Origin: Fulvivirga maritima
Lineage (GTDB): Bacteria > Bacteroidota > Bacteroidia > Cytophagales > Cyclobacteriaceae
Reading direction: 5' to 3'
Length of the DNA: 64,000 bases
Assembly (NCBI RefSeq): GCF_021389955.1
Contig: NZ_CP089980.1
Location: 5,327,001 to 5,391,000, forward strand
Part shown: positions 1-9,463 of the stretch, in pieces
Layout: each line of letters opens with the position of its first letter
How positions within the stretch are numbered: position 1 is the first letter of the stretch
Made by a program: the position numbers and the translations under genes
Notes under the pieces: generated by a model
Databases searched by the model: none
What the model saw: only the letters and a program-made list of their open reading frames with translations
What the model was told of the DNA's origin: nothing

Positions 1-1731
1 TAGCACCTGCCTCAAAGCTGCATGCAAAAGGTGTGTAGCAGAGTGATTGTTCATGGTAAGTGCTCTCTTTTGCACATTTACTATGGCATCAAATTCCGCT
101 TCCAGATTAGCAGGCAAACGGTCAGTAATGTGGATAATCAGGTCATTTTCTTTCTTAGTATCTATTACGTGAACCTTCTCTCCATCGGCCTCCAAATAGC
201 CCTTATCACCTACCTGACCACCACTCTCTGCGTAGAACGGAGTCTTATCCAGCACCAGCTGATAAATATTCTTTCCTTTTTGCTTTATGGTTCTATATCT
301 AAGAATACGAGACTTGCTCTCCAGATGATCATAGCCAATAAACTCTACATCTTCGCCGGTATTCACCACATTCCAGTCACCGGTTTCTTTAGCTGCGTCA
401 GCTTTAGAGCGTGATTTTTGCACTTGCATTTCCGCAGAAAAGCCTTTCTCGTCTACAGTAAAGCCATTTTCTCTGGCTATCAAAGAAGTAAGGTCAAGCG
501 GAAATCCATAGGTATCATATAATTCAAAGGCCAATTTTCCCTCTATTACTTGAGAACCATCCGCCTTCATTTGTTCTGTTACCGCATCTAACTTCTTAAG
601 ACCATTTTCTAAGGTTCTTAAGAAAGAAGCTTCTTCTTGCTCTATTACTTTAGCTACAAAATCTTCCTGGGCTTTAAGTTCAGGAAATACATCATGAAAC
701 TGTTCCACCAATATAGCCACCAATTCATAAATGAAAGGAGCATCTTGTTTTAAGAAGGTGTAGCCATATCTCACGGCACGCCTTAGTATCCTTCTTATAA
801 CATAACCAGCTCCTGTATTAGAAGGTAGCTGACCATCAGCCACGGCAAATGAAATAGCTCTTACGTGATCAGAGATTACTCTTACCGCTATGTCGTTGGC
901 TTTATTTTCACCATAGGTAATGCCCGCCTTTTTACAAACATAATCTATTAAAGGAGTGAAAACATCGGTATCATAGTTAGAGGTCTTGTTTTGTATAGCC
1001 ATACAAAGCCTTTCAAAACCCATACCTGTATCTATATGTTTAGCAGGCAATGATACTAACTCACCAGAAGCCTGTCTGTTAAACTCAATAAATACCAGGT
1101 TCCAGATCTCCACCACCAAAGGATGATCTTCATTCACAAGGTCTTTACCCGGCTCCTTATCTATCTCTTCCTGTGGCCTTAAATCGATATGAATCTCAGA
1201 ACAAGGGCCACATGGGCCTGTATCTCCCATTTCCCAGAAGTTATCCTTCTTAGAACCGTAGAGTATTCTTTCTTTATCTATGATTTTTGTCCAGTAGTCA
1301 TAAGCATCATGATCAATATCTAACTGATCTCCTTTATCACCACCAAACACGGTTACATATAACCTTTCTTTAGGTAATTTATATACTTCGGTAAGCAGCT
1401 CCCATGACCAGGCAATGGCTTCTTCTTTGAAATAATCTCCAAATGACCAGTTACCCAACATTTCGAACATTGTATGATGGTACGTATCCAGCCCTACCTC
1501 TTCAAGGTCGTTATGCTTTCCTGAAACCCTCAAACATTTCTGTGTATCTGTAGCTCTCAAGTAGGCAGGCTTCTTATTCCCCAGAAAGAAATCTTTAAAC
1601 TGGTTCATACCTGCATTAGTAAACATTAATGTAGGATCATTCTTGTTTACCATAGGTGCTGAGGGAACTATTTGGTGCCCTTTATCCTTAAAAAACTCGA
1701 GAAACTTTTTCCTTATTGACCTAGAATCCAT
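1..1731 (-). CDS. alaS: Alanyl-tRNA synthetase, N-terminal 577 residues (3' part outside window)
   Basis: Charges tRNA-Ala with alanine in the cytoplasm. The reverse strand is open from an ATG at 1731 ([10 protein letters not shown], then [11 protein letters not shown]) to the left edge of the window. The class II catalytic core is visible, including the AlaRS motif [12 protein letters not shown] near residue 80-95. Bacterial AlaRS is about 870 residues, so roughly the last third (end of the editing domain and the C-Ala domain) lies outside. The start overlaps the -33 box of a divergent promoter serving the M23 peptidase genes. Nothing unusual is seen in the visible part. The family assignment is certain; activity is inferred from family. 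Confidence 0.96.
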   Translation of the reverse strand, partial: MDSRSIRKKFLEFFKDKGHQIVPSAPMVNKNDPTLMFTNAGMNQFKDFFLGNKKPAYLRATDTQKCLRVSGKHNDLEEVGLDTYHHTMFEMLGNWSFGDYFKEEAIAWSWELLTEVYKLPKERLYVTVFGGDKGDQLDIDHDAYDYWTKIIDKERILYGSKKDNFWEMGDTGPCGPCSEIHIDLRPQEEIDKEPGKDLVNEDHPLVVEIWNLVFIEFNRQASGELVSLPAKHIDTGMGFERLCMAIQNKTSNYDTDVFTPLIDYVCKKAGITYGENKANDIAVRVISDHVRAISFAVADGQLPSNTGAGYVIRRILRRAVRYGYTFLKQDAPFIYELVAILVEQFHDVFPELKAQEDFVAKVIEQEEASFLRTLENGLKKLDAVTEQMKADGSQVIEGKLAFELYDTYGFPLDLTSLIARENGFTVDEKGFSAEMQVQKSRSKADAAKETGDWNVVNTGEDVEFIGYDHLESKSRILRYRTIKQKGKNIYQLVLDKTPFYAESGGQVGDKGYLEADGEKVHVIDTKKENDLIIHITDRLPANLEAEFDAIVNVQKRALTMNNHSATHLLHAALRQVL

Positions 1732-1758
1732 TGATTATTAAAAAATTTGATATTTTTG
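1731..1758 (+). promoter_or_regulatory. Candidate Bacteroidota sigma-A promoter for the M23 genes
   Basis: TTG at 1731-1733, 17 bases, then TATTTTTG at 1751-1758, matching the phylum consensus TTG-N17-23-TAnnTTTG. It lies 120 bases upstream of the first M23 gene. Inferred from consensus only. Confidence 0.4.
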
Positions 1759-1880
1759 CGGCCGAAAGCTTTTTAATAAGAAATTTAATATATTGCATTA
1801 AACCAAAGCGTAAGGCTGCACGTTTTAAAACACTAGCTATTCACGGAGCACAAAAATAGTAGTTTTTAGCTTACATAATA

Positions 1881-2867
1881 ATGGCCCGAATAAAATATTA
1901 CTACGATACAGAAACCTGCCGATACGAGAGAGCAAAGGTGACCACCTCTGACGTCATTCTCAATATGCTTGGATTTCTTTCTGTAGCCTTTGTGCTATCA
2001 CTGGTTGTAGTACTTATATACAACACCTATTTCGAATCGCCTACTGAGGCACAGTTAAAAAAGGAAAACAAAGAACTTAGCAAGTATTACGAAGAACTCG
2101 AAACCGAGATGGGCGAGATGAATAATGTAATAAGTGCTTTGGAAGAAAGAGATAGCAAAATATACAGAAAAATATATGAAGCTGAGCCTTTACCATCTAC
2201 TGTACGTGAAGCAGGCCATGGTGGTGCAGAGGAATACAAAAGAATTATAGAAAAAGGATTACAGGATAAAAAATTAGTTCTTAATACCTTTAAGAAGATT
2301 GATAAACTAAAAAGACAGGCAAGCATCCAAAATCAATCTTTTGATGAAATTATGCAAATGGCTAAAGAAAACAGTGAGAGATTATCCTCATTGCCGGCCA
2401 TTCAGCCTATCAATAACCCTGATCATACCAGGCTGGCATCAGGATTTGGTTTGAGAATTAACCCTTTTCATAAAGCCAGAGTAATGCACAGCGGTATAGA
2501 TTTTGCGGCGCCAAGAGGTACTGCGGTTTATGCAACGGGTAATGGAGAAGTAAGCTTTATTAAAGACAAAAGTGCTCTCCAAACAGGATATGGCAACTAT
2601 ATAGAAATTGACCATGGGTTTGGTTATAAAACCAAATATGCACACTTAAGTAAAATAGATGTGCACGAAGGACAACAAGTGAAGAGAGGGGACGTAATAG
2701 GCTATGTAGGTAGCTCAGGAGGATCTGTCGCCCCCCATGTTCATTATGAAGTGATTAAAGAAGATAAAAAAATAGATCCGGTTAACTTTTTAATGCAAGG
2801 TTTAAATGATAACGACTTTCAGCAATTGCTAAACTTGGCAACCAGAGAAAATCAATCATTTGACTAA
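1881..2867 (+). CDS. Membrane-anchored M23 (LytM) peptidoglycan endopeptidase
   Basis: A 328-residue protein with a short cytoplasmic N-terminus (MARIKYYYDTET), one transmembrane helix at about residues 26-47, a charged coiled-coil-like region at about 55-170, and a C-terminal LytM/M23 domain at about 190-310. The zinc ligands are visible as HSGIDFA (HxxxD) and HVHYE (HxH). This architecture is typical of periplasmic cell-wall hydrolases or divisome/elongation regulators of the NlpD/MepM type. The start is the first ATG in frame. A paralogue follows after 31 bases with the same N-terminus (YYY-TETC-YE), so this is a recent tandem duplication and probably one transcript. Activity against cross-links is inferred from the intact ligands. 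Confidence 0.9.
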   Translation: MARIKYYYDTETCRYERAKVTTSDVILNMLGFLSVAFVLSLVVVLIYNTYFESPTEAQLKKENKELSKYYEELETEMGEMNNVISALEERDSKIYRKIYEAEPLPSTVREAGHGGAEEYKRIIEKGLQDKKLVLNTFKKIDKLKRQASIQNQSFDEIMQMAKENSERLSSLPAIQPINNPDHTRLASGFGLRINPFHKARVMHSGIDFAAPRGTAVYATGNGEVSFIKDKSALQTGYGNYIEIDHGFGYKTKYAHLSKIDVHEGQQVKRGDVIGYVGSSGGSVAPHVHYEVIKEDKKIDPVNFLMQGLNDNDFQQLLNLATRENQSFD

Positions 2868-2898
2868 GCATATTTTTTAAACTCGCGTACCATTTGTA

Positions 2899-3874
2899 AT
2901 GGCAAAAATAAGATATTACTATAACACCGAAACATGCAAATACGAGCCTATTAAGGTTACGCCTAAGGCTATGTTTCTTAATGTTATAGGTTTTTTAACG
3001 GTTTCGGTTATTTTGGCTGCCGGAATCATATATGTATACAGGAGCAATTTTACTCCCCTCAAAGAGTCTATATTAAGGTCTAAAAATCAAGATCTGAAGT
3101 TGGAATGGAAAGTGATGAATGATAAGCTCACTGAAGCTTACCATCAGGCTGATGAGTTACAATTTAAAGATGATAAAATATATAGAGTAATCTTAGACAC
3201 TGACCCCATCCCTACTACAGTAAGAGAAGGTGGTATGGGAGGCCATGACAAATACAAGGATATTCTAGATGAGAATATTGAGCAAGAAGACTTGGTCATC
3301 AACACTTATCAAAAACTTGATCGGTTAAAAAAAGAAGCTTTACATACAAAGCAAGTCCTATGATCAGGTATCTAACGTGCTCAACGAAAAAGAAAAAATG
3401 TGGGCTTCAAGACCCGCCATTCAGCCTATAAATAACAAAGAACTTACCCGACTACATACTAGCTTTGGGAAGCGCTTTCACCCCATACTTAAACGATGGA
3501 AAAATCATGACGGCCTGGATTTTACAGCACCAGTAGGTACGCCTATTTATGCGACAGGAGATGGGATCGTTACTTCCGCCTACTTGTCAAGCTCTTACGG
3601 AAATGTAATATTCATCAATCATGGCTATGGGTATCAGACCAGATATGCTCACATGACCAAGTATATTGTAAATCAGGGAGAGCATGTAAAAAGAGGTCAG
3701 GTCATTGGTTATGTAGGTAATACAGGCCGCTCATCTGGAGCACACCTTCACTATGAAGTGCTCTATAATTTCAAGCCTATTAACCCTATCAACTTCTTCC
3801 AAAGAGATTTGGGTAATGAGGAATATGAAAAACTCATAGAGATATCTAAACAAGAGACTATACCTTTAGATTAA
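2899..3874 (+). pseudogene. Second M23 endopeptidase, split by one extra A in an A7 run
   Basis: Paralogue of the preceding gene. The first part (2899-3363) carries the cytoplasmic start, transmembrane helix and coiled coil, and stops after LHTKQVL. The second part (to 3874) continues in the +1 frame with SRPAIQPINN and a complete LytM domain (HDGLDFT, HLHYE). Removing one A from the seven at 3327-3333 restores a single frame whose length matches the upstream paralogue residue for residue (DRLKKKLYIQSKSYD against DKLKRQASIQNQSFD). All catalytic ligands are intact. It could be a sequencing error, a phase-variable tract, or a gene rescued by transcriptional slippage on A7. It is called a pseudogene only because the written sequence is frameshifted. 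Confidence 0.85.
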
Positions 3875-3928
3875 TCATTCATTATTTACCTATAAATCTT
3901 ACATGGATTATTGAAATAATAATTTCAG

Positions 3929-3950
3929 CAAACGATACCGCAATCGTTGT
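3929..3950. promoter_or_regulatory. Candidate operator upstream of the amylase gene
   Basis: Inverted repeat AACGAT-(6)-ATCGTT at 3931-3948, inside an A/T-rich leader about 90 bases before the amylase start. Size and symmetry resemble LacI-family operators that control sugar genes. No regulator gene is nearby, so the role is inference. Confidence 0.35.
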
Positions 3951-4037
3951 AGTTATTTTAAATTCCACTTTACTTACTTATCAAGATCAATAAAAAGAAT
4001 AATTCACATATTCATGAGATAACCAAATACTACCCTC

Positions 4038-5423
4038 ATGAAAAATGTAAGATTAAAATTTTCAGGAATACTGCTCTTAATGAGCATTATTATTAGCAGC
4101 TGTTCCGACCCAGTTACAGAACAACAATCGCCTGTTGAGAAAGATGATACACCTATCACCACTAACAACTCACAAGCTCGTTTACCAGGACTTGGTGGTG
4201 GCGTTCTGATGCAAGCCTTTTATTGGGATGTGCCAGCGGGAGGTGTGTGGTATGATTCAATCAAAGCTAAAATCCCCAGTTGGGATGCGGCAGGAATATC
4301 CGCCATATGGCTTCCTCCAGTAAGTAAAGCTCAAAACGGCCCTTATTCCATGGGCTATGATCCCGCAGATTATTTTGACTTTGGCGATTACAACCAACAT
4401 GGATCTGTTCAAACACGATTTGGCAATAAAGCAGAACTAGTATCGCTCATTAATACTGCTCATAGTTACAATATAGATGTCTATGCTGATATTGTTTTAA
4501 ACCATAACAGCGGCGGAGCACTAGAATCTAACCCTTATACCGGCACCAATACTTATACGGACTTTAATCCGGCCTCTGGTAAGTTCTACAGATCAGCCAG
4601 CGACTTCCACCCTAACAGCTATGCCTCTAATGATGAGGGCATCTTTGGAGGCTTCCCTGACTTAAGTCATTCCGCTCCCTATGTCCAGGACTGGCTATGG
4701 AATAGAGCAGATGGCGTGGGCAAGTATTACAGAGATTCATTAGGCTTTGATGGCTGGCGATTTGACTACGTTAAAGGCTTTGGCGGCTGGGTGGTTAAAG
4801 AATGGATGGACAACGTAGGAGGATTTGCAGTAGGTGAATACTGGGACGGAAATGCACAGCTATTACAAGATTGGGTTAACGCTACTAACAGAACCTCATC
4901 AGCCTTTGACTTTGCCTGTTATTATAAAATGGACGAGGCCTTTGATGGCAATGATCTCACGAAGCTTCAAGATGATATGTTTTGGAAAAGAGATGCTTAC
5001 AAAGCTGTTACTTTTGTTACCAACCATGACACAGATATCATTTGGGATAAAATGCATGCTTATGCTTATATTATGACGCATGAAGGCTATCCCACTGTGT
5101 TTTACAACGATTTTGAGCAATGGCTAGATAAAGACAAGCTAATTAACCTTATCTGGATTCATAATAACAAAGCTGTAGGATCTACTTCTATTCAATACGC
5201 TGATAACGACGAATACATTGCCAGAAGAAATGGATCTCCTGGACTTATCGTTTATCTCAACGACTCTAACTCATGGGTAGAACGATGGGTAGATACCAAT
5301 TGGAGCAGCACAACTATTAAAGACTACACTGGCAACTCTACGTGGCAGCCAACCACACAGGCTGACAGTTGGGTGAAAATTCAATGTCCACCTAACAGCT
5401 ATACCATCTGGTCTCCTTTATAA
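4038..5423 (+). CDS. Secreted lipoprotein alpha-amylase, glycoside hydrolase family 13
   Basis: 461 residues. The N-terminus is a lipoprotein signal (MKNVRLKFSGILL..SIIISSCS) with cysteine near residue 22, followed by a polar linker, so the enzyme is probably anchored to the outer membrane or periplasmic face. The GH13 barrel follows: DIVLNHNSGG (region I), GWRFDYVKG with the nucleophile Asp, AVGEYWDG with the acid Glu, and VTNHDTD with the stabilising Asp. The compact size and the GDYNQHGSVQTRFG segment resemble the plant/archaeal-type alpha-amylases (GH13_6/7). It should hydrolyse internal alpha-1,4 bonds of starch or glycogen. It stands alone with its own leader and terminator, not in a Sus-type locus. 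A second, distant GH13 lipoprotein lies at 23878-25479. Confidence 0.9.
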   Translation: MKNVRLKFSGILLLMSIIISSCSDPVTEQQSPVEKDDTPITTNNSQARLPGLGGGVLMQAFYWDVPAGGVWYDSIKAKIPSWDAAGISAIWLPPVSKAQNGPYSMGYDPADYFDFGDYNQHGSVQTRFGNKAELVSLINTAHSYNIDVYADIVLNHNSGGALESNPYTGTNTYTDFNPASGKFYRSASDFHPNSYASNDEGIFGGFPDLSHSAPYVQDWLWNRADGVGKYYRDSLGFDGWRFDYVKGFGGWVVKEWMDNVGGFAVGEYWDGNAQLLQDWVNATNRTSSAFDFACYYKMDEAFDGNDLTKLQDDMFWKRDAYKAVTFVTNHDTDIIWDKMHAYAYIMTHEGYPTVFYNDFEQWLDKDKLINLIWIHNNKAVGSTSIQYADNDEYIARRNGSPGLIVYLNDSNSWVERWVDTNWSSTTIKDYTGNSTWQPTTQADSWVKIQCPPNSYTIWSPL

Positions 5424-5432
5424 TATTTTCAA

Positions 5433-5462
5433 GAAGTCAGGCATTTTATAGTGCCTGACTTC
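5433..5462 (+). terminator. Hairpin terminator after the amylase gene
   Basis: Perfect 11-bp stem GAAGTCAGGCA / TGCCTGACTTC with an 8-base loop, 10 bases after the stop codon. No U tract follows, so it may act as a factor-dependent or RNA-stabilising hairpin. Confidence 0.6.
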
Positions 5463-5651
5463 CACTCTATTCACGAAGAATTTTATAAACTAAAAATTGC
5501 TTTATTCTAGTTAACTAAAACTTGAAGCTCTCTCACACAACCTGTTATGTTCCATTATCTTCTGTAAAAACTTCAACCTAAATTATTTTTTTAATTTTTG
5601 ATGAAGAATCCCTTCTGATATTGATTTTATTAAGCTTATTTTGCTTCCTAT

Positions 5652-6848
5652 ATGAAAGCAAAATTACACCCGGTTCTATCGTTTCTTTTAGTTGTCTTTT
5701 TTTTAAGTGCGTGTAAAGTAGCTCAAAAGTCAAGCTCCACCCAATCACAGGCTCCGGCAATAGACTCTACAGCTATTGCAGTTCAGGATACCACCATTCT
5801 TGAGCCTGACACTGTGGCTGTGGTTGAAGGGCAAGATTCTGTAGAGCTACAGGCTCACAGGTTATTAAAGGACACTGTTTCCATAATAGGCGTTGGAGAC
5901 ATTATGATGGGCACCAACTTTCCTGAAACATGGTACCTACCTCCTAATGAAGGGAAAGATCTGCTAAAAGAAGTAAACCCCATTTTACAAAATGCCGATG
6001 TGACATTCGGTAATTTGGAGGGAGTAATTTTGGATGAAGGAGGAAATCCTAAATATTGCAAAGACCCTAAGGTCTGCTATATATTCAGGTCTCCTGAGTA
6101 CCTGGCCCAAAACCTTGTCACGGCTGGTTTCGATGTGATGAGCACGGCTAATAACCATGCTGGAGATTTTGGTGACCCCGGAAGAAAAAATACTATGCGA
6201 GTTCTTGATTCGCTCAACATTCACCATGCAGGTCAAACAGTACGCCCCTACTCTACTTTTATGCTTGATGGTATGAAGTACGGTTTTGCAGCCTTCTCAC
6301 CCAACACAGGCACTATGAGTATAAACAATGTAGCTGCTGCTCAAAAGATAGTAGCTCATTTAGACTCTATTAGTGACATTGTAATTGTTAGCTTCCATGG
6401 CGGAGCAGAGGGTAGCAAGTACCAACACGTAACTAGAAAGAATGAATATTTCTATGGAGAGAACAGAGGTAACGTTTACCTTTTCGCCCATGAAATGATC
6501 AATGCTGGGGCGGATGTTATTTTTGGTCACGGACCGCATGTCACCCGGGCTGTTGAAGTTTATAACGATCGTTTTATAATCTACAGCTTAGGCAATTTTT
6601 GCACCTATGCCAGGTTTAACTTAAGGGGAGATAATGGTTTGGCCCCTATTGTCAAAGTTTTTACTGACTCAGAAGGTAAATTTTTAAAAGCTCAGGTTAC
6701 TCCGGTTATTCAAAAAGCACCAGGAGGGCCTTCTATTGACAAACAGAAGCGTATCATCACTAAGTTACAAGAGCTTACCGCAGAAGATTTCCCAGAATCT
6801 CAAATAAAAATTGACGATAGTGGTTTAATTAATTATATTAAAAACTAA
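5652..6848 (+). CDS. CapA-family lipoprotein (putative metallophosphoesterase-like)
   Basis: 398 residues with a lipoprotein signal (LSFLLVVFFLSAC, Cys near residue 22) and a low-complexity linker. From about residue 75 the protein shows the CapA/PgsA fold of the calcineurin-like superfamily: GVGDIMMG, FGNLEGV, STANNHAGDFG, SFHGGAEG, FGHGPHV and YSLGNF. These motifs supply the Asp, Asn and His residues that bind two metals in this superfamily. In Bacillus the family takes part in poly-gamma-glutamate capsule synthesis or retention; in Bacteroidota the substrate is unknown. No pgs/cap genes are nearby, so no capsule role is claimed. The 8-base gap to the MerR gene suggests a shared transcript. 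Confidence 0.85.
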   Translation: MKAKLHPVLSFLLVVFFLSACKVAQKSSSTQSQAPAIDSTAIAVQDTTILEPDTVAVVEGQDSVELQAHRLLKDTVSIIGVGDIMMGTNFPETWYLPPNEGKDLLKEVNPILQNADVTFGNLEGVILDEGGNPKYCKDPKVCYIFRSPEYLAQNLVTAGFDVMSTANNHAGDFGDPGRKNTMRVLDSLNIHHAGQTVRPYSTFMLDGMKYGFAAFSPNTGTMSINNVAAAQKIVAHLDSISDIVIVSFHGGAEGSKYQHVTRKNEYFYGENRGNVYLFAHEMINAGADVIFGHGPHVTRAVEVYNDRFIIYSLGNFCTYARFNLRGDNGLAPIVKVFTDSEGKFLKAQVTPVIQKAPGGPSIDKQKRIITKLQELTAEDFPESQIKIDDSGLINYIKN

Positions 6849-6856
6849 TTCTATCT

Positions 6857-7195
6857 ATGCCTTACAAAGAAAAAATAATAGAGAAAAAATACTATGCTAT
6901 TGGTGAAGTAGCACAAATGTTCAATGTGGCTACATCTCTAATCCGATTCTGGGAAACTGAATTTGACATCATCAAACCAAAGAAGAACAGAAAAGGAAAC
7001 AGGCAATTCACTAAAGATGACATAGAAAATGTAAGGTTGATTTATCACCTGGTGAAAGAAAGAGGCTTTACACTACAGGGCGCTAAAGACATACTTAAAA
7101 GTGACTCTGATGCTGTAAAAGACAAGATGGACATGATAGACTCCTTAACCAAAGTGAAAGAATTTTTGATGGAATTAAAACAACAGATACCATAA
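6857..7195 (+). CDS. Small MerR-family transcriptional regulator
   Basis: 112 residues. A MerR-type winged helix-turn-helix occupies about residues 10-78 (YYAIGEVAQMFNV, LIRFWETEF, RKGNRQFTKDDIENV), followed by a short helix (VKERGFTLQGAKDIL) and a tail that is too short for a ligand-binding domain. This is the Bacteroidota form of the family that usually sits directly before dprA. It binds DNA as a dimer; its targets are unknown. It lies 8 bases after the CapA-like gene and 9 bases before dprA, so it is probably co-transcribed with both. Confidence 0.9.
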   Translation: MPYKEKIIEKKYYAIGEVAQMFNVATSLIRFWETEFDIIKPKKNRKGNRQFTKDDIENVRLIYHLVKERGFTLQGAKDILKSDSDAVKDKMDMIDSLTKVKEFLMELKQQIP

Positions 7196-7204
7196 AATGA
7201 AAAC

Positions 7205-8317
7205 ATGAATCAGGAACGTCTGTCACAGCTGGCTTTAAATTTCATCCCCGGCCTGGGGAGCTATTCTATAAAGCAATTAGTCAGTTATGCAGGCTCTGCC
7301 CATCATGTTTTTAATCTTCCAAAAGCTAAACTGCTCAAAATACCAGGCATAGGTAAAGTTATAGCTGACTCCATTCTTAACCATCAGGCCTTTGCCAGAG
7401 CTGAAGAAGAGCTGAAGCGCACAGAAGCCGAAAGTGTTAAAATTCTACTACATACCGACCAAGAATACCCCAAAAGGCTAAGACAAATTAATGATGCTCC
7501 CTCCCTACTCTATTACAAAGGAACAGCTGACTTAAATACAGCCAGAATAGTATCTATAGTAGGTACCCGAAACGCTACTCCTTACGGAAAAGAAATCACC
7601 GAAGAGCTGGTAAAAGAGCTCGCTCGGCATCAGGCACTAGTAGTAAGCGGATTGGCCTATGGCATAGATATTCAAGCGCATAAATCATCACTAAAATATC
7701 AGGTCCCAACTATAGGGGTAATGGCAAGTGGCATTAATATTATATACCCAGCCATGCATAAGGAAACGGCCTTTAAAATGCAGGAAATAGGAGGCCTACT
7801 TACAGAGCATGCTTTAGACACCAAGCCCGACCCTCATAAGTTTCCTGCAAGAAACCGCATTATAGCGGGTATGTCTGACGCCACTATTATTATTGAAGCA
7901 GCTAAAAAAGGTGGCGCTTTGATCACTGCAGACATAGCCAATAGTTATAACAAAGATGTATTTGCACTACCAGGAAAAGTGACCGATCCATTTTCTGAAG
8001 GGTGCAATAATCTTATAAAACAAAACAAAGCACATTTACTCACCAGTATTACTGATCTGGAATATATCATGAACTGGGAAGAGAAAGATGATGTAAAAGA
8101 AGGAAGCCACATTACTCTTGAAGACTTTACACAAGAGGAGCAACTGATTATTTCAGAATTGAATAAAGAAAGCAATGCTATATTGATCGACAACCTCAGC
8201 TGGCGAACTAATATTTCCATTAACCGCTTGTCATCATTATTACTCAATCTGGAATTTCAGGGGATCATTAAATCATTACCAGGAAAAAGATATCAAGTAA
8301 CAAAAAGTGTATACTGA
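7205..8317 (+). CDS. dprA: DNA-processing protein DprA/Smf
   Basis: 370 residues. Binds incoming single-stranded DNA during natural transformation, protects it and loads RecA. The N-terminal helix-hairpin-helix-like region (LNFIPGLG, LLKIPGIGKVIADSIL) is followed by the Rossmann-like core with SIVGTRNATPYG, VSGLAYGIDIQAH, MASGINIIYP, FPARNRIIAGMSD and AAKKGGALITA, and a C-terminal winged-helix (DML1-like) domain at about 300-370. All core motifs are intact. It overlaps the next gene by 11 bases. DprA also occurs in non-competent species; no other competence genes are in the window. Confidence 0.96.
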   Translation: MNQERLSQLALNFIPGLGSYSIKQLVSYAGSAHHVFNLPKAKLLKIPGIGKVIADSILNHQAFARAEEELKRTEAESVKILLHTDQEYPKRLRQINDAPSLLYYKGTADLNTARIVSIVGTRNATPYGKEITEELVKELARHQALVVSGLAYGIDIQAHKSSLKYQVPTIGVMASGINIIYPAMHKETAFKMQEIGGLLTEHALDTKPDPHKFPARNRIIAGMSDATIIIEAAKKGGALITADIANSYNKDVFALPGKVTDPFSEGCNNLIKQNKAHLLTSITDLEYIMNWEEKDDVKEGSHITLEDFTQEEQLIISELNKESNAILIDNLSWRTNISINRLSSLLLNLEFQGIIKSLPGKRYQVTKSVY

Positions 8318-9359
8318 AAATTATTATCGTGTACTGGGATTAACTCCTGCTGCCACTCAAGGCGAGATCAAGGCCACTTATAGACGGTTGGCTAAGAAAT
8401 ACCATCCTGATCTAAATGTAGGAGATAAAATGACTGAAGAGAAGTTTAAGCGGATAAGTATAGCCTATTCAATACTTTCTGATCCCAACAAAAAAAAGGC
8501 ATTTGACCTTACACTTCAACCTGTAGAAGCATTTACTAACAGCTATTCCAGTTATAAAAAGTCTACCTTCCGCTCTAATACAAGAAAGTATTACCCTGGA
8601 GAGAAAATCAACAACACCCGCACCACTATATTCATTTTATTAGGAATGGGTCTATTCTTGTACCTTTTGCTTGTAGGCATATCTCGCTTGTCATCAGAAC
8701 AAAATTATGCAGAAGGCATGGAGCACTTAAAACACAAACAATTTAATGATGCCATCGATTCTTTTGAGTACGCCATCTGGGCCCTTGGTAGCAAATCTTC
8801 TGAAGCCTGCACTAAAATCAGCGAAATATACCTTTATCATTGGAATCACTACCCACTGGCATTAAAGTACTGTGATCAAGCCTTAGAGTATACATCAGAC
8901 CAGCAAAAGCTAGCTCAGATCTATTATTTAAGAGCTATGACTCATAAAAAGATGGAACAGTATGAAGAGGCTATCAAAGATTTATCCATTGCAGAAAATA
9001 ACGGCTATGCTAAAGATAGTATTTACAAGGAGTTAGGCTCCATTTATACTTATAACCTTAAACAGTATTTATCAGGGCATAAGGCCTTTTCAGATTTCGT
9101 TAATCTACAAGCCACTTCAGAAATAGGTTGGTTTGGAAAAGCCTGGTGTGAGCAACACCTGAACTTATACCATGAGGCTATTGAAAGCTATTCTATGGTT
9201 ATCAATATTAATCCTCATGGAGGCAATAGCTACTACTACCGCGGAGTGAATGAAACAATAATAGAAGATAATGATAATGCTTGCAAAGATTTTGCAAAAG
9301 CTAAAAGTATGGGTGTGCCGCTAGCCGATGAACGGTATGAACTCTACTGTTCTAACTAG
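8307..9359 (+). CDS. J-domain membrane protein with TPR repeats
   Basis: 350 residues. The N-terminal J domain (about 1-70) has the HPD motif (KKYHPDLN) that stimulates DnaK-type Hsp70 ATPase. A transmembrane segment is at about 106-126 (IFILLGMGLFLYLLLVG), followed by at least four TPR-like helical pairs to the end (FNDAIDSFEYAI, YEEAIKDLSIAE, YHEAIESYSMVI). This suggests a membrane-tethered co-chaperone that recruits Hsp70 to partners bound by the TPRs. The start lies inside the 3' end of dprA, so translation is likely coupled. Partners are unknown. Confidence 0.88.
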   Translation: MYTENYYRVLGLTPAATQGEIKATYRRLAKKYHPDLNVGDKMTEEKFKRISIAYSILSDPNKKKAFDLTLQPVEAFTNSYSSYKKSTFRSNTRKYYPGEKINNTRTTIFILLGMGLFLYLLLVGISRLSSEQNYAEGMEHLKHKQFNDAIDSFEYAIWALGSKSSEACTKISEIYLYHWNHYPLALKYCDQALEYTSDQQKLAQIYYLRAMTHKKMEQYEEAIKDLSIAENNGYAKDSIYKELGSIYTYNLKQYLSGHKAFSDFVNLQATSEIGWFGKAWCEQHLNLYHEAIESYSMVININPHGGNSYYYRGVNETIIEDNDNACKDFAKAKSMGVPLADERYELYCSN

Positions 9360-9402
9360 TTAACCGTAATTATTGACAGAAATTCTCAATCGGCTTTTCA
9401 AA

Positions 9403-9432
9403 GAAAAAAGCCCTGAGAATAATCCCAGAGCC
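9403..9432 (-). terminator. Rho-independent terminator of the TPR gene
   Basis: On the minus strand GCTCTGGG-ATTATT-CTCAGGGC (stem closed with two wobble pairs) is followed by TTTTTT. It lies about 30 bases beyond the stop of the gene at 9464-10108. Confidence 0.7.
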
Positions 9433-9463
9433 TCTTAACCATGAAAAACCCGACTAATTATTT

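Noticed and set aside
22-414. 130-codon plus-strand frame at the left edge
   Set aside because: Lies antisense to alaS, whose reading frame is unmistakable.
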